A DNA stretch of 64,000 bases from Hermodice carunculata (GCA_964020975.1 CAXHWN010002588.1:1323310-1387309); one strand, 5' to 3'; counted from the stretch's first letter, positions 9,584 through 22,799 are shown. Numbers and translations are program-made. The notes: generated by a model not told the origin, from the letters alone.

Positions 9584-12050
9584 GAGTTATAAAAAGTACG
9601 GCTTTGGATCTTATATTTATTTATATATTAATTTATTGAAAATTTAGATCAAGCTTTCAATTCATAAATAATTAAAGCATATCAGCTAGAAACCTGTGCA
9701 GAGCCACTTAATATTTTTCTGATTTCATACTAGCATTTCTGCTATTTTCATGTGGTCCACCATGGAAATAAGCCAAGGCAATATTCCCTAGGCATTTGGT
9801 TCTCCCATTTCATGCATCATAGTGTGGTGTGCTTTCAGCAATATAATTGCACCATGCTGGCATATGTGCAAAAAAAATTACCAATCAACATTCAGTGATA
9901 AAAGTTCAGTACATTCAGGCCTAATGATTATCCTAATGTATTTTTTCTTCTTGCTTTTGCAGAGAAAATACACAACTTACTAATTGCGGGATAATTTATC
10001 TGTTAATTTTCCCCAAATTAAAAAACCTAATATGTGTGCAAAAATTCTCTAAATCCTTACATTTATGAATGCAAAGTTTATCTTATATTATAGATAACAT
10101 GGCGATGTTTTTTTAAAATTTATTTTTCACTAATTTTTGCTAATTTTCATCAGATTTTTGTACAATTTGAAGGAAAATAGCCAAATCAGTACAATAATGA
10201 CTAAAATGTTGTGATTTCGTCAACCATATGAAGGCAAGACATTCGAAACTCCCCAGAATGCACCATTTTGCATGCTCAAGTTCAAAATTTTTCACAGTGG
10301 GGAGGGGGGTTTGGCAATGCCCCCAGACTCCCCTCCCCCCTCCCAGTATGCCTTCGGCCCTTTGAGCCGTGTAGGTCACATTTGGGCCACAGGAAAACTA
10401 TTTTTAGGCCACTTGGTTTTCTGAGTTTGTAGCACTGGCCTTGGTGGATCAGTATTTATTAAGGAAGGGCGGCGTGAAAGCACTTTTTTATTCCATTAAT
10501 TTTAGGGTAGAGCCTTTTTAATAGGGTCTGTCAGGTTGCCGGAACCACACACATATAATTGTTTGGCCTTGGGTAACTTGTACATTTGTTGAAACATGTT
10601 GAAAATGGATGTCCTTTCCCCTTTCACACATTACCTCTTTTGACTTCAGTTTAATTTGTTACCTGGGCACAGCCAGAGGCACTTGTCTTTTAATTAAAGA
10701 AGTGAGGTAATTGGTGAGGATAGCATATTACTTAGCCTTTTGATGTACATTGAGAAGGTAATCCTTTAATCCAAATTTTGTTTTCCCCTTTTTTAAGAAA
10801 TTCATATTTTCTCAAGTAGAGGCCTAAACTTTCTCAGATTTGAATCACAGATATTTCAGGTCTTAACGGTTCTATAGTAATTAGGAATTTAACTTGCAGT
10901 CTGTGAATTGTTAAAAACAAAAAGGTGTCATATTTATTCCCTCCATTTGTCAAATTGTAAACTGTGGTCTTTTTGAAAATAAATTTGGCTTTGAATATCG
11001 CTCAGTCATATTGTGAACTGTACATGTAGCAAATTAATTCTTTGAATGAAAACCTGATGGCGGAGACTATTTATACTGAGTCTCACACTGAACTTCGACA
11101 CTCTTCTGCTGGATGGTAATCTGAAACAATTTTCCAAATTTAGACCTCATAAACTTTCTACCCAAGTGCTAAACTTATATGAAGCTACAGATATATCACC
11201 TTAGACTTGAAGTAGCTGATGAAGGCTGCTATTCTATTATAACATTTTGCTGATTAACGTAACTGGAACTTAGATTCTTTTGAATCGATTCAGAAGAATC
11301 TAAGTATGGCTTTTGTCATTGAGGTCGAAAATGGCTTTAACGCAAAGATTCGTACCAAAAGAAAGAAATTAACAATGCCACCTCGTGAACAAAGTTACCA
11401 GAAGTCTACCTGTGCAATTTTGAAACGATTAGTTTGGCTTTTTCAGACATTTTTGTGATTTTGGCAAGTTGGGAATTGCATACGTCATTTAGAACATCTA
11501 ATTTTGAGCACCAGAAGAAAAGTTTAAAACTTCTGTGCACAGCAAAGGCAAACTGAATGAAGCTAAAATTATCAATTTGGAAGACACCTTCAGGAGAAAA
11601 AATGACGAAAAGGGCGTTTATACGGGCCGGAAATGTACGGTAAGTAAGTAAAAGAATCAGTCAATCAATCAATCCATCAATCAATCAGTATACCCGAGCA
11701 ATTTTCATTGTGCAAAAGAAATGCTCGTGCTATGGTCAGAGAGGTCTGTAGTTTTATCAGTTTTTGTTACATCCAAGTACCTTTTCCTTTCGTCAAAGTT
11801 TCCGGCTACATTGTAGTAACATAAGCAAACTTTCACATAAACACCCCAGAATCACTACATATATTTTCCCGGCCTTAATATCTACTAGATGTTACAATTC
11901 AAAGGGCTTTGGATACAATATTTAGTGCATAAATGGTGAGTTTCGGCGGTGGTTTGCTACTCTTCAGGGTACCTCGTAAAAGGGATATCAGGTGCCATTT
12001 TTGCATGATATTGTTCATTTGTTTTGACATTGTATATGTATATATGTATA
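9584..12050. other. AT-rich non-coding stretch
   Basis: No coding region or known repeat recognised, apart from the palindrome at 11,269. Runs of poly-G/poly-C occur near 10,300, and 'caatcaatc' is reiterated near 11,660. Confidence 0.45.
11269..11304. repeat. 36-bp near-perfect palindrome
   Basis: CTTAGATTCTTTTGAATC is followed by its near-exact reverse complement, with no loop and one mismatched pair. The centre is an ATCGAT site. No matching copy was noticed elsewhere in the window. Confidence 0.85.
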
Positions 12051-12058
12051 CACACACA

Positions 12059-12204
<146 letters not shown>

Positions 12205-12359
12205 TAATTTATATATTTCCGTTCGGTGTAAACAATAGGCCTAAAGAAAGCGGATCCTGAGGGTATCCAGTCCCAGACCCACATATCGTCCAATACTATT
12301 AAATTTGGACAAAGAGAGGCAGATTCACAATCCTATCACCCTCAAAATGGTTTCTTCAG

Positions 12360-12532
12360 GCATTCAGCCCCTGTAAGGCCAATCAGAGAACAGGATTGTC
12401 GCTGACCCCCTGATTATAAATTCATAAATATCAACCTTGTGGCATCTATCTCCAGATTGATATTTATAAATTTATAATTAAGGGGTCTGTGAGAATCCTG
12501 CTCCCTGATTGGCTGTACAGGAACTAAATGCA
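12360..12532. repeat. long imperfect hairpin (MITE-like)
   Basis: Arms of about 75 bases (12,360-12,434 and 12,457-12,532) are inverted copies at roughly 80 percent identity, with a loop of some 22 bases. Each arm contains a CCAATCAG box, one per strand. The structure fits a foldback MITE. Target-site duplications were not resolved. Confidence 0.75.
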
Positions 12533-12714
12533 TAGTAATTTCTTTAAGGCGGATATTTAAGAATTTTCATTAGGAACTCATGGCTGCTCACATGTAATTA
12601 GTGAAACAAGGAAAAGGCCACCATGTGCTGATTTTAGCTTCATTTTGAGCAACCTTGCTCTGAAATAACAAAGCTCATGCTCCCATACCAACCCAATGAG
12701 CATAAATGATAACC

Positions 12715-12718
<4 letters not shown>

Positions 12719-12801
<83 letters not shown>
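12719..12801. repeat. (TA)n microsatellite
   Basis: Pure TA array of about 80 bases. An A-rich (AAAAC)n stretch follows at about 12,875-12,922. Confidence 0.95.
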
Positions 12802-12804
<3 letters not shown>

Positions 12805-13604
12805 GCTGGAGATTCAGGACTTATAGGTCTATTACTGTATTTTGTTATATATATTAAAACACTTTCATTTTTGAAAAAAAGAAACAAAAACAAAAACAAA
12901 CAAAACAAAACAAAAAAAACCCAATTATATCAAGCTAGGTCTAGTATATGTGAATACACCATGGATTTACGATGGTAATACACGTCAATGAAGATAATAC
13001 AACAGGTGTTTGCAGGCTGCAGACGAGAATTGGTTTTATTACTTCATCAACAGCCGTTTATAATACGAAGCGAATATTCATTTAACTGCTCTGAGTGTAA
13101 GCTCAGATCATCTAAAACATTCAAAGTTACGTGGGAAATACATTATCAACTAGTAGTATATAGATTAAAGAACTGAAGGGCTGTATAAACAGCCCATGCT
13201 CAACTGATCTATGTGTTCTTAATAAATGTAAGTCTCCATTCAGCTAAGCAGCGCAGGGCTTAAGTGGTCGCCAGTTTTAACACACTCATACGAAATGTAA
13301 ATTAGTATCAGAATGGTGACTGACTTATATAGTACCCTAACCAACAGGAATAAATGTGCATCGAATTCAATATCTATCCAAAATGTACAAATGGTTAAAA
13401 ATCAGAAGCACCCAACAACAACATCTTTTTTGCGTAGTTTCAGCTCAACGTGAGTAATGGTCTTGCAGAAACAAAATACAAAACTGCTGTGATCTTGGAA
13501 GTCAGCTTAAAATCATCCATCTTTTCATTTCACTCTGTATACAGTCCCATAAAAAATATATCCCTTCCAGTTTTGAATTAAATCCAGTAGATAGGTAATA
13601 ATTA
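12802..13604. other. non-coding stretch left of DIRS copy 2
   Basis: Nothing recognised besides the A-rich tract at 12,875-12,922. Confidence 0.4.
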
Positions 13605-13616
13605 CGTAACGTTACA

Positions 13617-13798
13617 TCTCGACCACCATTGCCAAGAGCTCTGTGTCTGGGCATGACTCCCAAGAAACCGAGTTGAGAAGCTTGCTACTCACACTTGAGC
13701 CTGAAAGCCTGACGGTCTCGTGGCGCCATCTCTCGGTCCATGTGGAACTGATGTTGACGTCATGTGCACATGCGCCCCGTATCATCCTTCCTCTTTTG
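13617..13798 (+). repeat. left inverted terminal repeat of DIRS copy 2
   Basis: Reverse complement of 24,481-24,660 at about 83 percent identity by eye, ending in both places at 'cctcttttg'. It includes a CRE-type TGACGTCA (13,755-13,762), consistent with the terminal repeat carrying the element's promoter. Confidence 0.85.
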
Positions 13799-14409
13799 GG
13801 CGCCATTGCTAACTTGCTAGTTCGAGTGAAGCTCCATGAACGATCGATCACACTCACTGCTTTCATGCTCTTGTATGTTCTATTCTGCGGAAAATCTTTT
13901 CTCAATGTCCAGGCATCTACAGATACCTAGATAGCTGATCGGATACCACTGAAATAGTATATGCAAAGTTGATCGTTTGACTTGTATTAAGATTTTTCAA
14001 GATGGCATCCTGGCAAACGTGTTTTTTGTTTATCAAAAATGTTAATTGATTATGATTGCAAATTACAAGTTTATTCTGCTCTGTCTTCATGAACTATCAG
14101 CTTGACTTCCTAATTGTGAACACGGTACTGGTTTTTTGCCGATTCATGTGGTATACCTGTATAGATTTTTCAGGTCGGATGTACCGAATTACCTCTAGGA
14201 TTATGTCAATTTGAAGATAATTACTTGCTCCTTTGTTCTTTCCCGTTGAATATGGTAATTTGTTCATGTGACAACTCTTAATGTCTTTGTTACTTCTTGT
14301 TACCGCCATTCATCTCATATGTATCATGGAGAGAACAACTTGATGTCCATTGGAGAAATTTTTTATCATTTCTGAGTTGTCAGTTGATGACTGCCATCAA
14401 GTTTGAAAT

Positions 14410-15228
14410 ATGAAAATTGACTTTTGGATGGTTGTGATCGTCTTGATTGTAATTCGACTTACTCAGATGGCTGGATATGGACTTAGAAGTTTGAACAAGA
14501 TCGATTATAAGTCTGTTCACGAAGGTTTGGTCATTGCCGCGAACATGAACCCCACAGAGACCACAGATCAGTCTGACTTAGAGAATTTGTTGGAGAACTC
14601 TAAATTGGTTGTTACTGATTCCGAGGACATTGCTGTTAACGAGCTTGATGCCACTATATTGGGCTTGAAAAATCAGATTAAGGAGAAGAATGAAGAACTT
14701 GATAAACAGCGAAAGATTGCTAAAATAAAGGCATAACAAGCTGATATGAAGAACATTTCATCAAACTTAAACGATCTAATAGTTGGTACAACCGGTAAGC
14801 ATGGCAAGGTTGCTTCAAAAGACGTAAAGTGTTCAGATTCTGGCAAGTCAAAGGTCACAGTCGATCACTGCAGCAAGCATGACGGGGGTTTTAAGGAGAG
14901 GAATGTGACCTTTTTACGACAGATGGAGGGTTTGCAAAGTCAAGCAATTGAATATTTAACCGATATTCAATCCAAGTTCAAATCAGGGAAATTTACGAGC
15001 GATGGTTCAGACGACAGAGGTTACGGCAAGGCTGACAGAAATGGGTCGGGTACCAAACATGGCGGTGGTCGTGGACATGGGCGAAGTGCTGGATGCAGGA
15101 GACCTGATTTACAGAGCAGCAACAGTGATTTGGACCATCATTCTTTGCAATCAGTAACTGATGAAGGGAGTGACAGTGATACTAGCTTGGATTACTCACA
15201 TACTACCAAGAGTAAACCACGTAAATGA
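14410..15228 (+). pseudogene. N-terminal coding segment of nested YR element, fossil
   Basis: A region with coding character, about 270 codons long. It begins with a hydrophobic stretch, then an acidic part and a coiled-coil-like Lys/Glu-rich part (near KNQIKEKNEELDKQ). It ends in a Gly/Arg/His/Ser-rich segment (HGGGRGHGRS) of the kind seen in nucleic-acid-binding tails of element structural proteins. I do not recognise a named family. Its orientation matches the recombinase downstream. It is degraded. Confidence 0.45.
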
Positions 15229-15432
15229 CATTTGATCAGACGATGTAAGAGATTGAAATGTGGCGGGAGAAAGACAGTCGGGGATTATGTCTAGAGGCAG
15301 GAGGTCTGGCCCAAAGCCTGCCTTTCACTGCAATATGCTTGTAAAGATCTTAAATACCATAATTGTGATATGCAGCTTTTTGTAGCTGGGTTTTTGGAAG
15401 ATGTCTTGAATTTTATGAAATAGGATGTTACT

Positions 15433-15636
15433 TTGGCAGTTAACAAACTGAAGCACATAAGATGTTTCATGTACGCATCAACTCACCAGGAGTGGTGTAC
15501 GACATTAGATTTGAATGCTGCCATTATGATTGATATTAAACGTGGGAATAGGGATTGGAGTCAGTCTTTTGTGGACATAGAGCACAGGGTACTCACATCA
15601 CAAAAGCTTACAACTTGTGGTAAGACTGACAAATGA
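15433..15636 (+). pseudogene. small coding segment of nested YR element, fossil
   Basis: About 65 codons containing HQEWCTTLDLNAAIMIDI and DWSQSFVDIEHRVL. It loosely resembles a Trp/Asp-rich segment that precedes recombinases in some invertebrate YR elements. The assignment rests on position and orientation more than on sequence. It is degraded. Confidence 0.3.
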
Positions 15637-15639
15637 TCC

Positions 15640-16860
15640 AGTATTACTAATAGACCAAGCAACAATAGGTTGAATGCAGTTGTTTTGTAAACTGTTTCAA
15701 ATTGGTAAGTGTAAGGCGCTCCTTTTCTTCTGTAGACTCAATCAGAAATTATGTACAAAGTATTTAAATATTACACTTGTTGACTGGTCATGAGGTTGTT
15801 CAGTTCAAATGTTTTGAGCTCAATTTACTTTTTATGGTGGAAACTGTGAAGCTAGTGTGCAGTGAGACTGGCAACTTTGGATCACAATTACCCATTTAAT
15901 TTTTTCACAAGTACATTAAACCTACATATTTTCTGATTACTACATATCCATAAGTTTGTATCCATAAGAGTTTTTTTTTGCAAGATTGAAATCTTTTAAG
16001 ATTTTATAGCATTCTTTCTGACTTGGTAGGATTTTCACATTTTCGCGCAGAAGTCACACAATTTTTTTTCCAGTTGAATGAAATTAGAAGAAATTTGAAA
16101 TGTATATCCATGTCCAGGATCGAATTCAATGGTTAGTCCTGAAATAGCATAAATAAAAAGTTATTAAATTCTCAATTTAGTCCTGACAGGTTGTTCTTTT
16201 TCTTTCTATAAATTGCTCAAAAAGTCATGGAAGGGGTTGCCAGAAAAAAGAATCCTGGGAACTTTTCCTGGATATGATATTTTTCTTTTAATGCCTGGTG
16301 CTTTTAGTGTGATTGGACAATTTGTACGTTTGTGAAGTGAGATACAAATTGCAGAGGTTGAGCAAAAAACAGTTCCAAGAAAATCGTATTGAAAGAAAAA
16401 GTTGCCAATTCTTAGGCATTTCTGGCTGTTATATGACACATACTCATTTCTTCTGTACTGTGTTTTAATTATTGTGTGAAATAAACTTGTAGCTTTACCT
16501 CTGTGATTAGTCTGAACAGGTCCATTCTTCTCTCCACGACTAATGGTTTCCTGTGAGTGACCCTTGTCAAAAGCTCAATTGGTTTCCAGGGGTCATGGAC
16601 TAATGACTATGCAAACAATGACATAGTTTATTATCATGCCCATGCAAACAAACCTATGTGCCCGGCACTGCTTAAACTTTTCAGTGTAAACAAAAGTTTT
16701 GAGATCAGTTATCTCATATAAATTTTGTGTTCACACATCTGAGTTTTTGAGAGCATGTAGTTTGAGTATCAGACTATCCAAAAATGTGAAAAAGTGATTA
16801 GAGATTATCCAAAGGTGCCGGCTTCAGATCTTCCACCTTAAAGGTTTATCCAGGCTAAAA
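15640..16860. other. non-coding interior of nested YR element
   Basis: AT-rich sequence between the upstream coding segments and the recombinase. No reverse transcriptase, protease or DNA-binding domain is recognised on either strand. Confidence 0.4.
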
Positions 16861-16867
16861 CCTTATT

Positions 16868-17524
16868 TTGTCAGAAGAGCCTCTCCCATCTCTCCAATTA
16901 TTTGAAAGATATTCTCCATTCTTCAATTTGGGGGATGGACTTCACATTGCCACTTTGACATCTTCTTACCTTCTTGGCTTCTTTTTGATGGTAAGAAAGT
17001 CAAACTTAGTGCCCTCTAGTTTGTCGCCTTTTGATGCTCAAAAACAGCTGTGTAAAGGGGACATTCTGTTCAGATTGACTGGTATTTTAGTTTTACTAAG
17101 ATGGTCCAAAACCAATCAATTTGGTAAGAAAGTTGGCAGTATACCTTTAATGAGTTTACCAGATTCTGTACTTTGTCCTCGGACTGCTTGCAAAATGATG
17201 TTTGATCTGGTGCCTGGGGTTTCAGATGATCATTTGTTCTTATTTAGCAATTCGCCTACACAGGTACTCACATCTTTTCGCTTTGTGAAAATATTGACAC
17301 AAATGTTGGACACATCTGGTTACTCAGCTAATTTTACAGGTCATTCCTTTTGGCGTGGGGGTGCAACATTTGCATTCAAAATTGGTATTCCTGGAGAAAT
17401 GATTAAAGATCATGGTGATTGGTCATCAGAAGCATCTTTCAGATACTTGGATGTTACCATGGAGACAAGAATTTACACTGCCAGGAGAATGGGAGAATGG
17501 ATATGTAATAATGGATTGTATTGA
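16868..17524 (+). pseudogene. tyrosine recombinase domain of nested YR element, fossil
   Basis: About 218 codons of the catalytic half of a tyrosine recombinase, the enzyme that cuts and rejoins DNA through a covalent tyrosine link. In order: an arginine block (LMVRKSNLVP), a beta-hairpin-like part (VLLRWSKTNQFGKKVGSIPL), LCPRTACKM, the HSF..GGATFAFK block near residue 158, the GDWSS block and a YLD tyrosine. The pattern is that of the recombinases widespread in marine invertebrate genomes and is quite distinct from the DIRS recombinase at 22.8 kb. It is part of a broken element. Confidence 0.75.
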
Positions 17525-17970
17525 TTGTTTTATAATATTTTCTTCTTTTGAGATATGTGGGTTACTGTATTGGATGAAATTTCATTCTGATTAAACATTA
17601 GCTTGTGATGGAATATATTTATAAGTTTACTATGTCTACATGTATGATAAATAATGTTTACTTTTTTACTCAGGAGAGTTACTTGTGACTCTGAAGGGAC
17701 CTAAATGTTTGACTCAGTGATATGATGTACTCTACAATGAAATTGATGAGTTGTGATTGTACAAACTTAATTTAACTAAATATTTACTTTGACTGGTTCT
17801 CCCTATTTTCGTAGTCTATGTTTCAGGCAGCTTATTGCATTATGAGTTTTGTTTGACATGTTTCTTTGACTTATATATTGCTTCATATCTATTACATATT
17901 CCACAGGTAAGGTGAGGGACTGATCAGGTATTCTCACTTTATAATACAGTATTGAATTAGAGTAATTTTG

Positions 17971-18079
17971 TTTGGCCATGTTCTGTTTGGCGGCTTTTTG
18001 ACACTTTGTGATTAATTATGCCATAAAATGATGTAATATTTATTTGTTTCAAAGTGTCAATATTTTCTTCATGGCCAAA
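17971..18079. repeat. inverted repeat at the junction of nested element and DIRS
   Basis: TTTGGCCATG with TTGACACTTTG (17,971-18,008) faces CAAAGTGTCAA with CATGGCCAAA (18,050-18,079), leaving a loop of about 40 bases. It lies where the recombinase element ends and the DIRS gag-like region begins, so it may be an end structure of the nested element. Confidence 0.6.
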
Positions 18080-18082
18080 TAA

Positions 18083-18650
18083 ATGATTCATTCACATAAA
18101 GTAAGTTCGTTTCATCAGTTGTTTGTTTCTCTAATTTATTTAATTGAAGTGAATAAGCAATTAGAACGCAGAGAGAGGAGAAGCAGTGTGCACAAGGCTA
18201 TCACTTTCTTTTGGAGGCAGTCCATTGGTGTTGGGCCAGATATCACTTCGTCTGCATCCTTGTCCTTACTGTATCATGGACAAACGTTGGATTCCCAGTA
18301 CCACTATATGGCAGCCTGGGATGACCATCCACACTGCTATGGTTGTTGCCTGCATTTGGGCCAAGTTTGCTCCCGTAAGCGAACTTGTAAATACTGCCAG
18401 GTTTGGGGGGAAGACAAGTGGCTGCTCTGTGAGCAAGCAAAGAGGAATTCAGATCATGCTAGTTGTAGGCGGCAGGTAGCAAGAGCTGCCAAACGCCAGG
18501 CTGAGATGTCAGACTCCATTGAGTTCTCACATGCAAAGACTCTGCTTGGGAAGAAAGGTAGACTTGCTTCAGCTGGTCTGTCTTCAACCCATGTGTCTCA
18601 TGTGTCGAAGGAAAAAGAGGGTAGACCATCCGCAGTCTCCTAAGACAGAC
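18083..18650 (+). pseudogene. DIRS gag-like region, fossil
   Basis: Encodes a segment with the Cys/His pattern DDHPHCYGCC...CSRKRTCKYCQVW seen in the first reading frame of DIRS elements, then an Arg/Lys-rich stretch. It is the 5'-most DIRS coding part visible after the nested insertion and reads in the same direction as the reverse transcriptase downstream. It belongs to a broken copy. Confidence 0.65.
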
Positions 18651-20990
18651 ATTTCTTCTCCTGATACCCCTTGGGAAAAGATGAACATCGGAGTCTAAGT
18701 CAAGTAGCAAGAGTTCTCCTCTGGTAATTCACAAGCAGAAGACTTTGCCCCAAACGCCATCCAAATCTACTTTTGGCACCGATCCAAAGGTGGGCCAGTC
18801 TTGGAGGCAATGTTCAAGAGTATGATACAGCAGGCTGAGATGTTGCGTGCATTGTTTGCCCCCTCTCACCAGACTGTTTCTTCATCGGAGTCTGCTCCGA
18901 AGAAGTCTGCCAAGTGACGGCTGAAGCTGTCGAGATCTCGTTCCTCTGGGTCTGAGCTCTCAGACAGACAGCAACCTCTCAAACTGTGTGACCAGAGTGG
19001 AAGCCTATGGGTGCCCACCCCCGGTCCAAGCACTTGGATCATAAGCCTGGAGTGCCCACTAGTGCACCTGTGCCTCCTTTCCCCCCGTGCCCCAGGATCA
19101 GAGAGCGTGGGCCGAAAAACACAGGCATAGGGGACCAAGGAGGAAGACACCCAGAAAGGGGGAGCCTTCTGCTGCCACTGGGCCTTCAGCCCCGGTGGGG
19201 TTGGCACCTTCGGCCCAGGCAGAACCTCCCATTCCCCCAACAGTTGCACTGGCAGTCCCTTCTGCACCTCAGGTGGCTTTGCCCCAGAGCGAGCAGTAGG
19301 CAATCCCGCTTAATCCCACATTTGAGCCAGGTACCCTCGCTTTCTCTCTCGAGTGGCAGTTGGACCATGAGCTCTGTGAGGATAAGCGGTTGTGTGAGGA
19401 GGCTCAGTCTTCCCCCACATTGGCCACAACTACTGTCAACAAGGCTGAGCTGACTCAGTCTGTGGAGCAGCTTGCTGCTTCCACTTTGAGTCGGCTCTCT
19501 CTCGAACCTCAGGCCCGGGAGTTCTGTGAACATCCTCCAGACCCCTCCTGCCAGCAGATGATTCAGTCGGAGGCAGTTGAGGTCCGGGATAGTGGTCTGG
19601 GGGAGCCTCAGCCGGATCACTCTGTCCTGCAGCCCTCTCCACCTGTGTCCTCCGAAATCTCGGCGTATGATGTTCCCTTGCCTTCTATTTCTGTCACCTT
19701 GTAGGATGAGCAAGTGGAGGAGGCGGCGGTGGTAGCAGTTACTTCAACAGAGGTGCTTGCTACCCCTACGCCTGATGACAGATCCCCTGCTGTCACAGGC
19801 AGCTGCTCCATCACCCTCAGACAATACGCTGTTCGATCAGGCCTTTGGTGTCTGTGCTCCCCTCTTGAGTCCAGAGTCTTCAGGCCTGGACACCGAGGTG
19901 GAAGATAAACTGCTGATGTCAGATTAGTCCGACACCAGGCCTCCACCTAGGTCGAGAGTTCATTGCTCGTGCCGTTAATGCTCTGATAGGAGCAGAAAGC
20001 CGGCGACCATGGGCATAGCAGAGGCCTCAGCCCCAGCCTCTACCCCCATGGACAGGGCACCTGTGCCTGCCAAGGCCTTTGACCATGTCAAAGCTCTTAT
20101 TCAGAGCCTGGTCGGTGACCAAGCTGTGGTCCCGCCAGCAGAGGAGAGGTCGGGCGCAGTTGTGCTGACATGCCAGGGCTGGTCTCTGTAGGACACAAGT
20201 CAACGTATGCCCATACCTTTTTCGCCCTTTGTAACTGAGTTTAATGATCAGCTCACAGCCACAAGGGGTTCCTGTCGAGCCACCGACATCTGGCCACCTG
20301 AGGCAGGGGCGACTCCTCCCTAAGCCGGATGTCCAGGGCAGTGGTACTCTGTGCCAGAGCAGATCTTCCTGTAGGTTTCACTGCCAGTGGACCTAGACTG
20401 GGAAGAGTTTGATGCTAGGCAGCCAAGAACCATTACGGTGTCTTCACATTTTGATGGAAGATGCCCGAGGCTCATTCCTTGTGGCGTCCTACTTGGACAT
20501 GTCGTTGGCTACTTTGGGGTCTCTCCTGGAGGACCTCAAGGACTCTGCTCATATCACGGAGGCAGTGGGAGACTGGTGAGACCAGGCCACACTCCCTGCG
20601 ACTTCGTTGTCGCAAGCTGTTGATTACCTGGTGCTGTCCGCTTGCATGCTGGAGGCAAATCTGGGTTTGTTGTGGAGGGATGCCTACCTCCAGGGTTAAA
20701 AGCTGCCTAACCTGATATTTTGGAGAGCCCACATGGGGCCACTCTTCTCTGAACTCTGTTTGGAGGAGAGATGGTGCAAGTGGTTTACTAGGTGCAGGAC
20801 CTTCGGGCCTGCTTGGTAGACCAGCCATGCTTCAAGGCGCTGACTGACTCTGCTCGGTCTTTGTTGTCCCTGGCTGCCTCAGCCCCCAAGTGCGCTACTT
20901 CCCAGACCACATTGGCGGCTGTCTCACCACATTTCGTGCGCATCGGGAGTCTAACAATTCATTTGTCCTTAACATCCTAAGACATGGCTA
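18651..20990 (+). other. DIRS linker region between gag-like and RT parts, fossil
   Basis: GC-rich, Pro/Ser-rich coding-like sequence without a recognisable domain, as expected between the gag-like and reverse transcriptase parts of DIRS elements. The many open frames on both strands here are shadows produced by GC-rich composition. It belongs to the broken element. Confidence 0.55.
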
Positions 20991-22570
20991 CATGCTGCCT
21001 TTGGTGACAACAGCCCTCTGTTAAGCAGAAAACCACGGTGGTTTGTTCCACCCACCTTGGCACCTAAAGCATTGGCGTTCCTGGAGGCAGTTCAGAGCAA
21101 GTGCGCCATAGAGCCAGTAGAGGACAAAGGTTCTCCCTGCTTCTACAACCTACTCTTCCTGGTCCCCAAGCAGGACAAAGGATGGTGCCCAGTCATAGAC
21201 CTGTCGATGTTTAATACATATCTGGAAGTCCCGTCCTTTCAAATGGAGACACCCTAGTCGGTGGCAGCAGTTTTAAGGGTCCTGGAGTGGATGAAGTCCC
21301 TGGATCTCAAGGACGTGTTCTTCCATGTGTCTTCATGGAAGTAACTGCAATTTGCATTTGCAGGGGCCAAAATATACCAGTCCAAGGCACTTCCATTTGG
21401 TTTCACCACGGCACTGCTGGTGTTTACCAGGTTCAAGCAGACAGTTGCTATTTACCTTCACCGCTCAGCTATTCCTATTCACGCGTATCTGGATGGTTGG
21501 CTTATCAGGGCGCTTCGACGCCTAGATTTGCAGCGCCACACACGGACCATTCTGGAAGTCTGCCAACGCATGGGCTTGATAGTGAACCTACCCAAGTCCA
21601 GTCTGCAGCCAGAGCAGATCTTTGTCTTCCTTGGCATCCAGTTCAATCTGGTAACCTACATCTATCATCCTTTGGAGGACAGGTGGGACAGACTGCAGTC
21701 TCTGCTCAGGCCTTTTCTGACTGGCAAGGTCCACTCAGCGCAACAATGGCTTACCCTGCTGGGCTCCCTGTCCTGGATTGACTCTCAAGTTCCATTAGGC
21801 TGGCTCCACCATCCCCCTTGCACTTCGCGCGGTGGGGCAAATGGATGAGACACCAGTCTATCTCACACAGGTGCTGATCCTCATCGATGATCAGCCAGTG
21901 GACCCTCAGGGAGAACATCATGAGAGGACAGATGCTGGATCCTTTCAGGCCCAGCTCATCATTTACAGGAACTCGTCTCAGTCCAGGTAGGGCGCCAACC
22001 TGGACAGTTGGACGGCATCGGGCCCTTGGCTGATGTCCTTTGCAGCTCACCACATAAACTGGTTGGAACTTGAGATGATATGCATGGCGCTCCTCCACTC
22101 CCCAAACCTGATGGAGCACAAACATGTCCTCATAATGTGTGACAACAGGACTGCAATAGCCTACCTCAAGCGGCAAGGCTTGACGTGGTCCAAGAAGCTG
22201 ACGAAGTTGGCTGGATGCATCATCAGATGGTGTTACGACCACGACGTCTGCACACATGCGAAGTACATTCCGGGACACACGGATGCCCTGGCCGATCAAC
22301 TCTTGAGGAGAGGTCAGCCAGTAGGGACAGAGTGGTTGCTCCACCCCAGGGTCATTCAGGCCATGTGGGCACCTTTGGGGACTCCACACATGGATCTGTT
22401 TGTGACTTGCGAGAACTCAAAACTACCAGTCTCACCTGTCCCAGACCCCCAAACCCTAGCAGTGGATGCTCTAGCCATGGACTGGAGCACCTGTGGGCGT
22501 ATGCCTTTCTGCCTTGGCAGATTCTTCTCAGGGTACTGCGCAAGGTTAAGTCCCACAATTGTAATCTGAT
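20990..22570 (+). pseudogene. DIRS reverse transcriptase and RNase H, fossil
   Basis: Reverse transcriptase landmarks are LFLVPKQDKGWCPVIDLS (fingers and palm start) and YLDGWL, corresponding to the YLDD-type catalytic box of DIRS enzymes. The RNase H part shows NWLELEMICMALLH, VLIMCDNRTAIAYL and YIPGHTDALADQL, with the typical following HPRVIQAMW. The order RT then RNase H then recombinase is diagnostic for DIRS. The domain set is complete in outline, but the copy is broken. Confidence 0.8.
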
Positions 22571-22799
22571 CCTGGTCACCCCTGGCAGCCCCAGAGTGAT
22601 TGCTTGGTAGACCTGTTGGAATTGGGCATCGAGCCTTCAGGTACGTTTACCAGCATGGCTGAAACTTCTTGTGCAACCACGGATGAGCGTGTTCCATTGG
22701 AATCCTCAAGTGCTCAACCTCCACGCTAGGCGGTTATCTCACAGCACATCAGTGACAGAGGCTTCTGGGATTCAGTCTCAGATAGAATTGCCAGAGGGG

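Larger units (their letters stand above)
14050..18080 (+). mobile_element. tyrosine-recombinase element nested in DIRS copy 2, fossil
   Basis: An approximately 4-kb unit lies between the left terminal repeat and the gag-like region of the DIRS copy. It has its own recombinase (16,868-17,524), unlike the DIRS recombinase at 22.8-23.8 kb, and upstream low-complexity coding segments (14,410-15,228 and 15,433-15,636). No reverse transcriptase is visible, so it may be Crypton-like or the remnant of another YR element. Boundaries are estimates from where DIRS-like sequence stops and resumes. It is broken, with several breaks. Confidence 0.55.

Noticed and set aside
19007-20830. Many overlapping frames on both strands in GC-rich DNA
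   Set aside because: Shadows of the DIRS linker region. None shows an independent family pattern.
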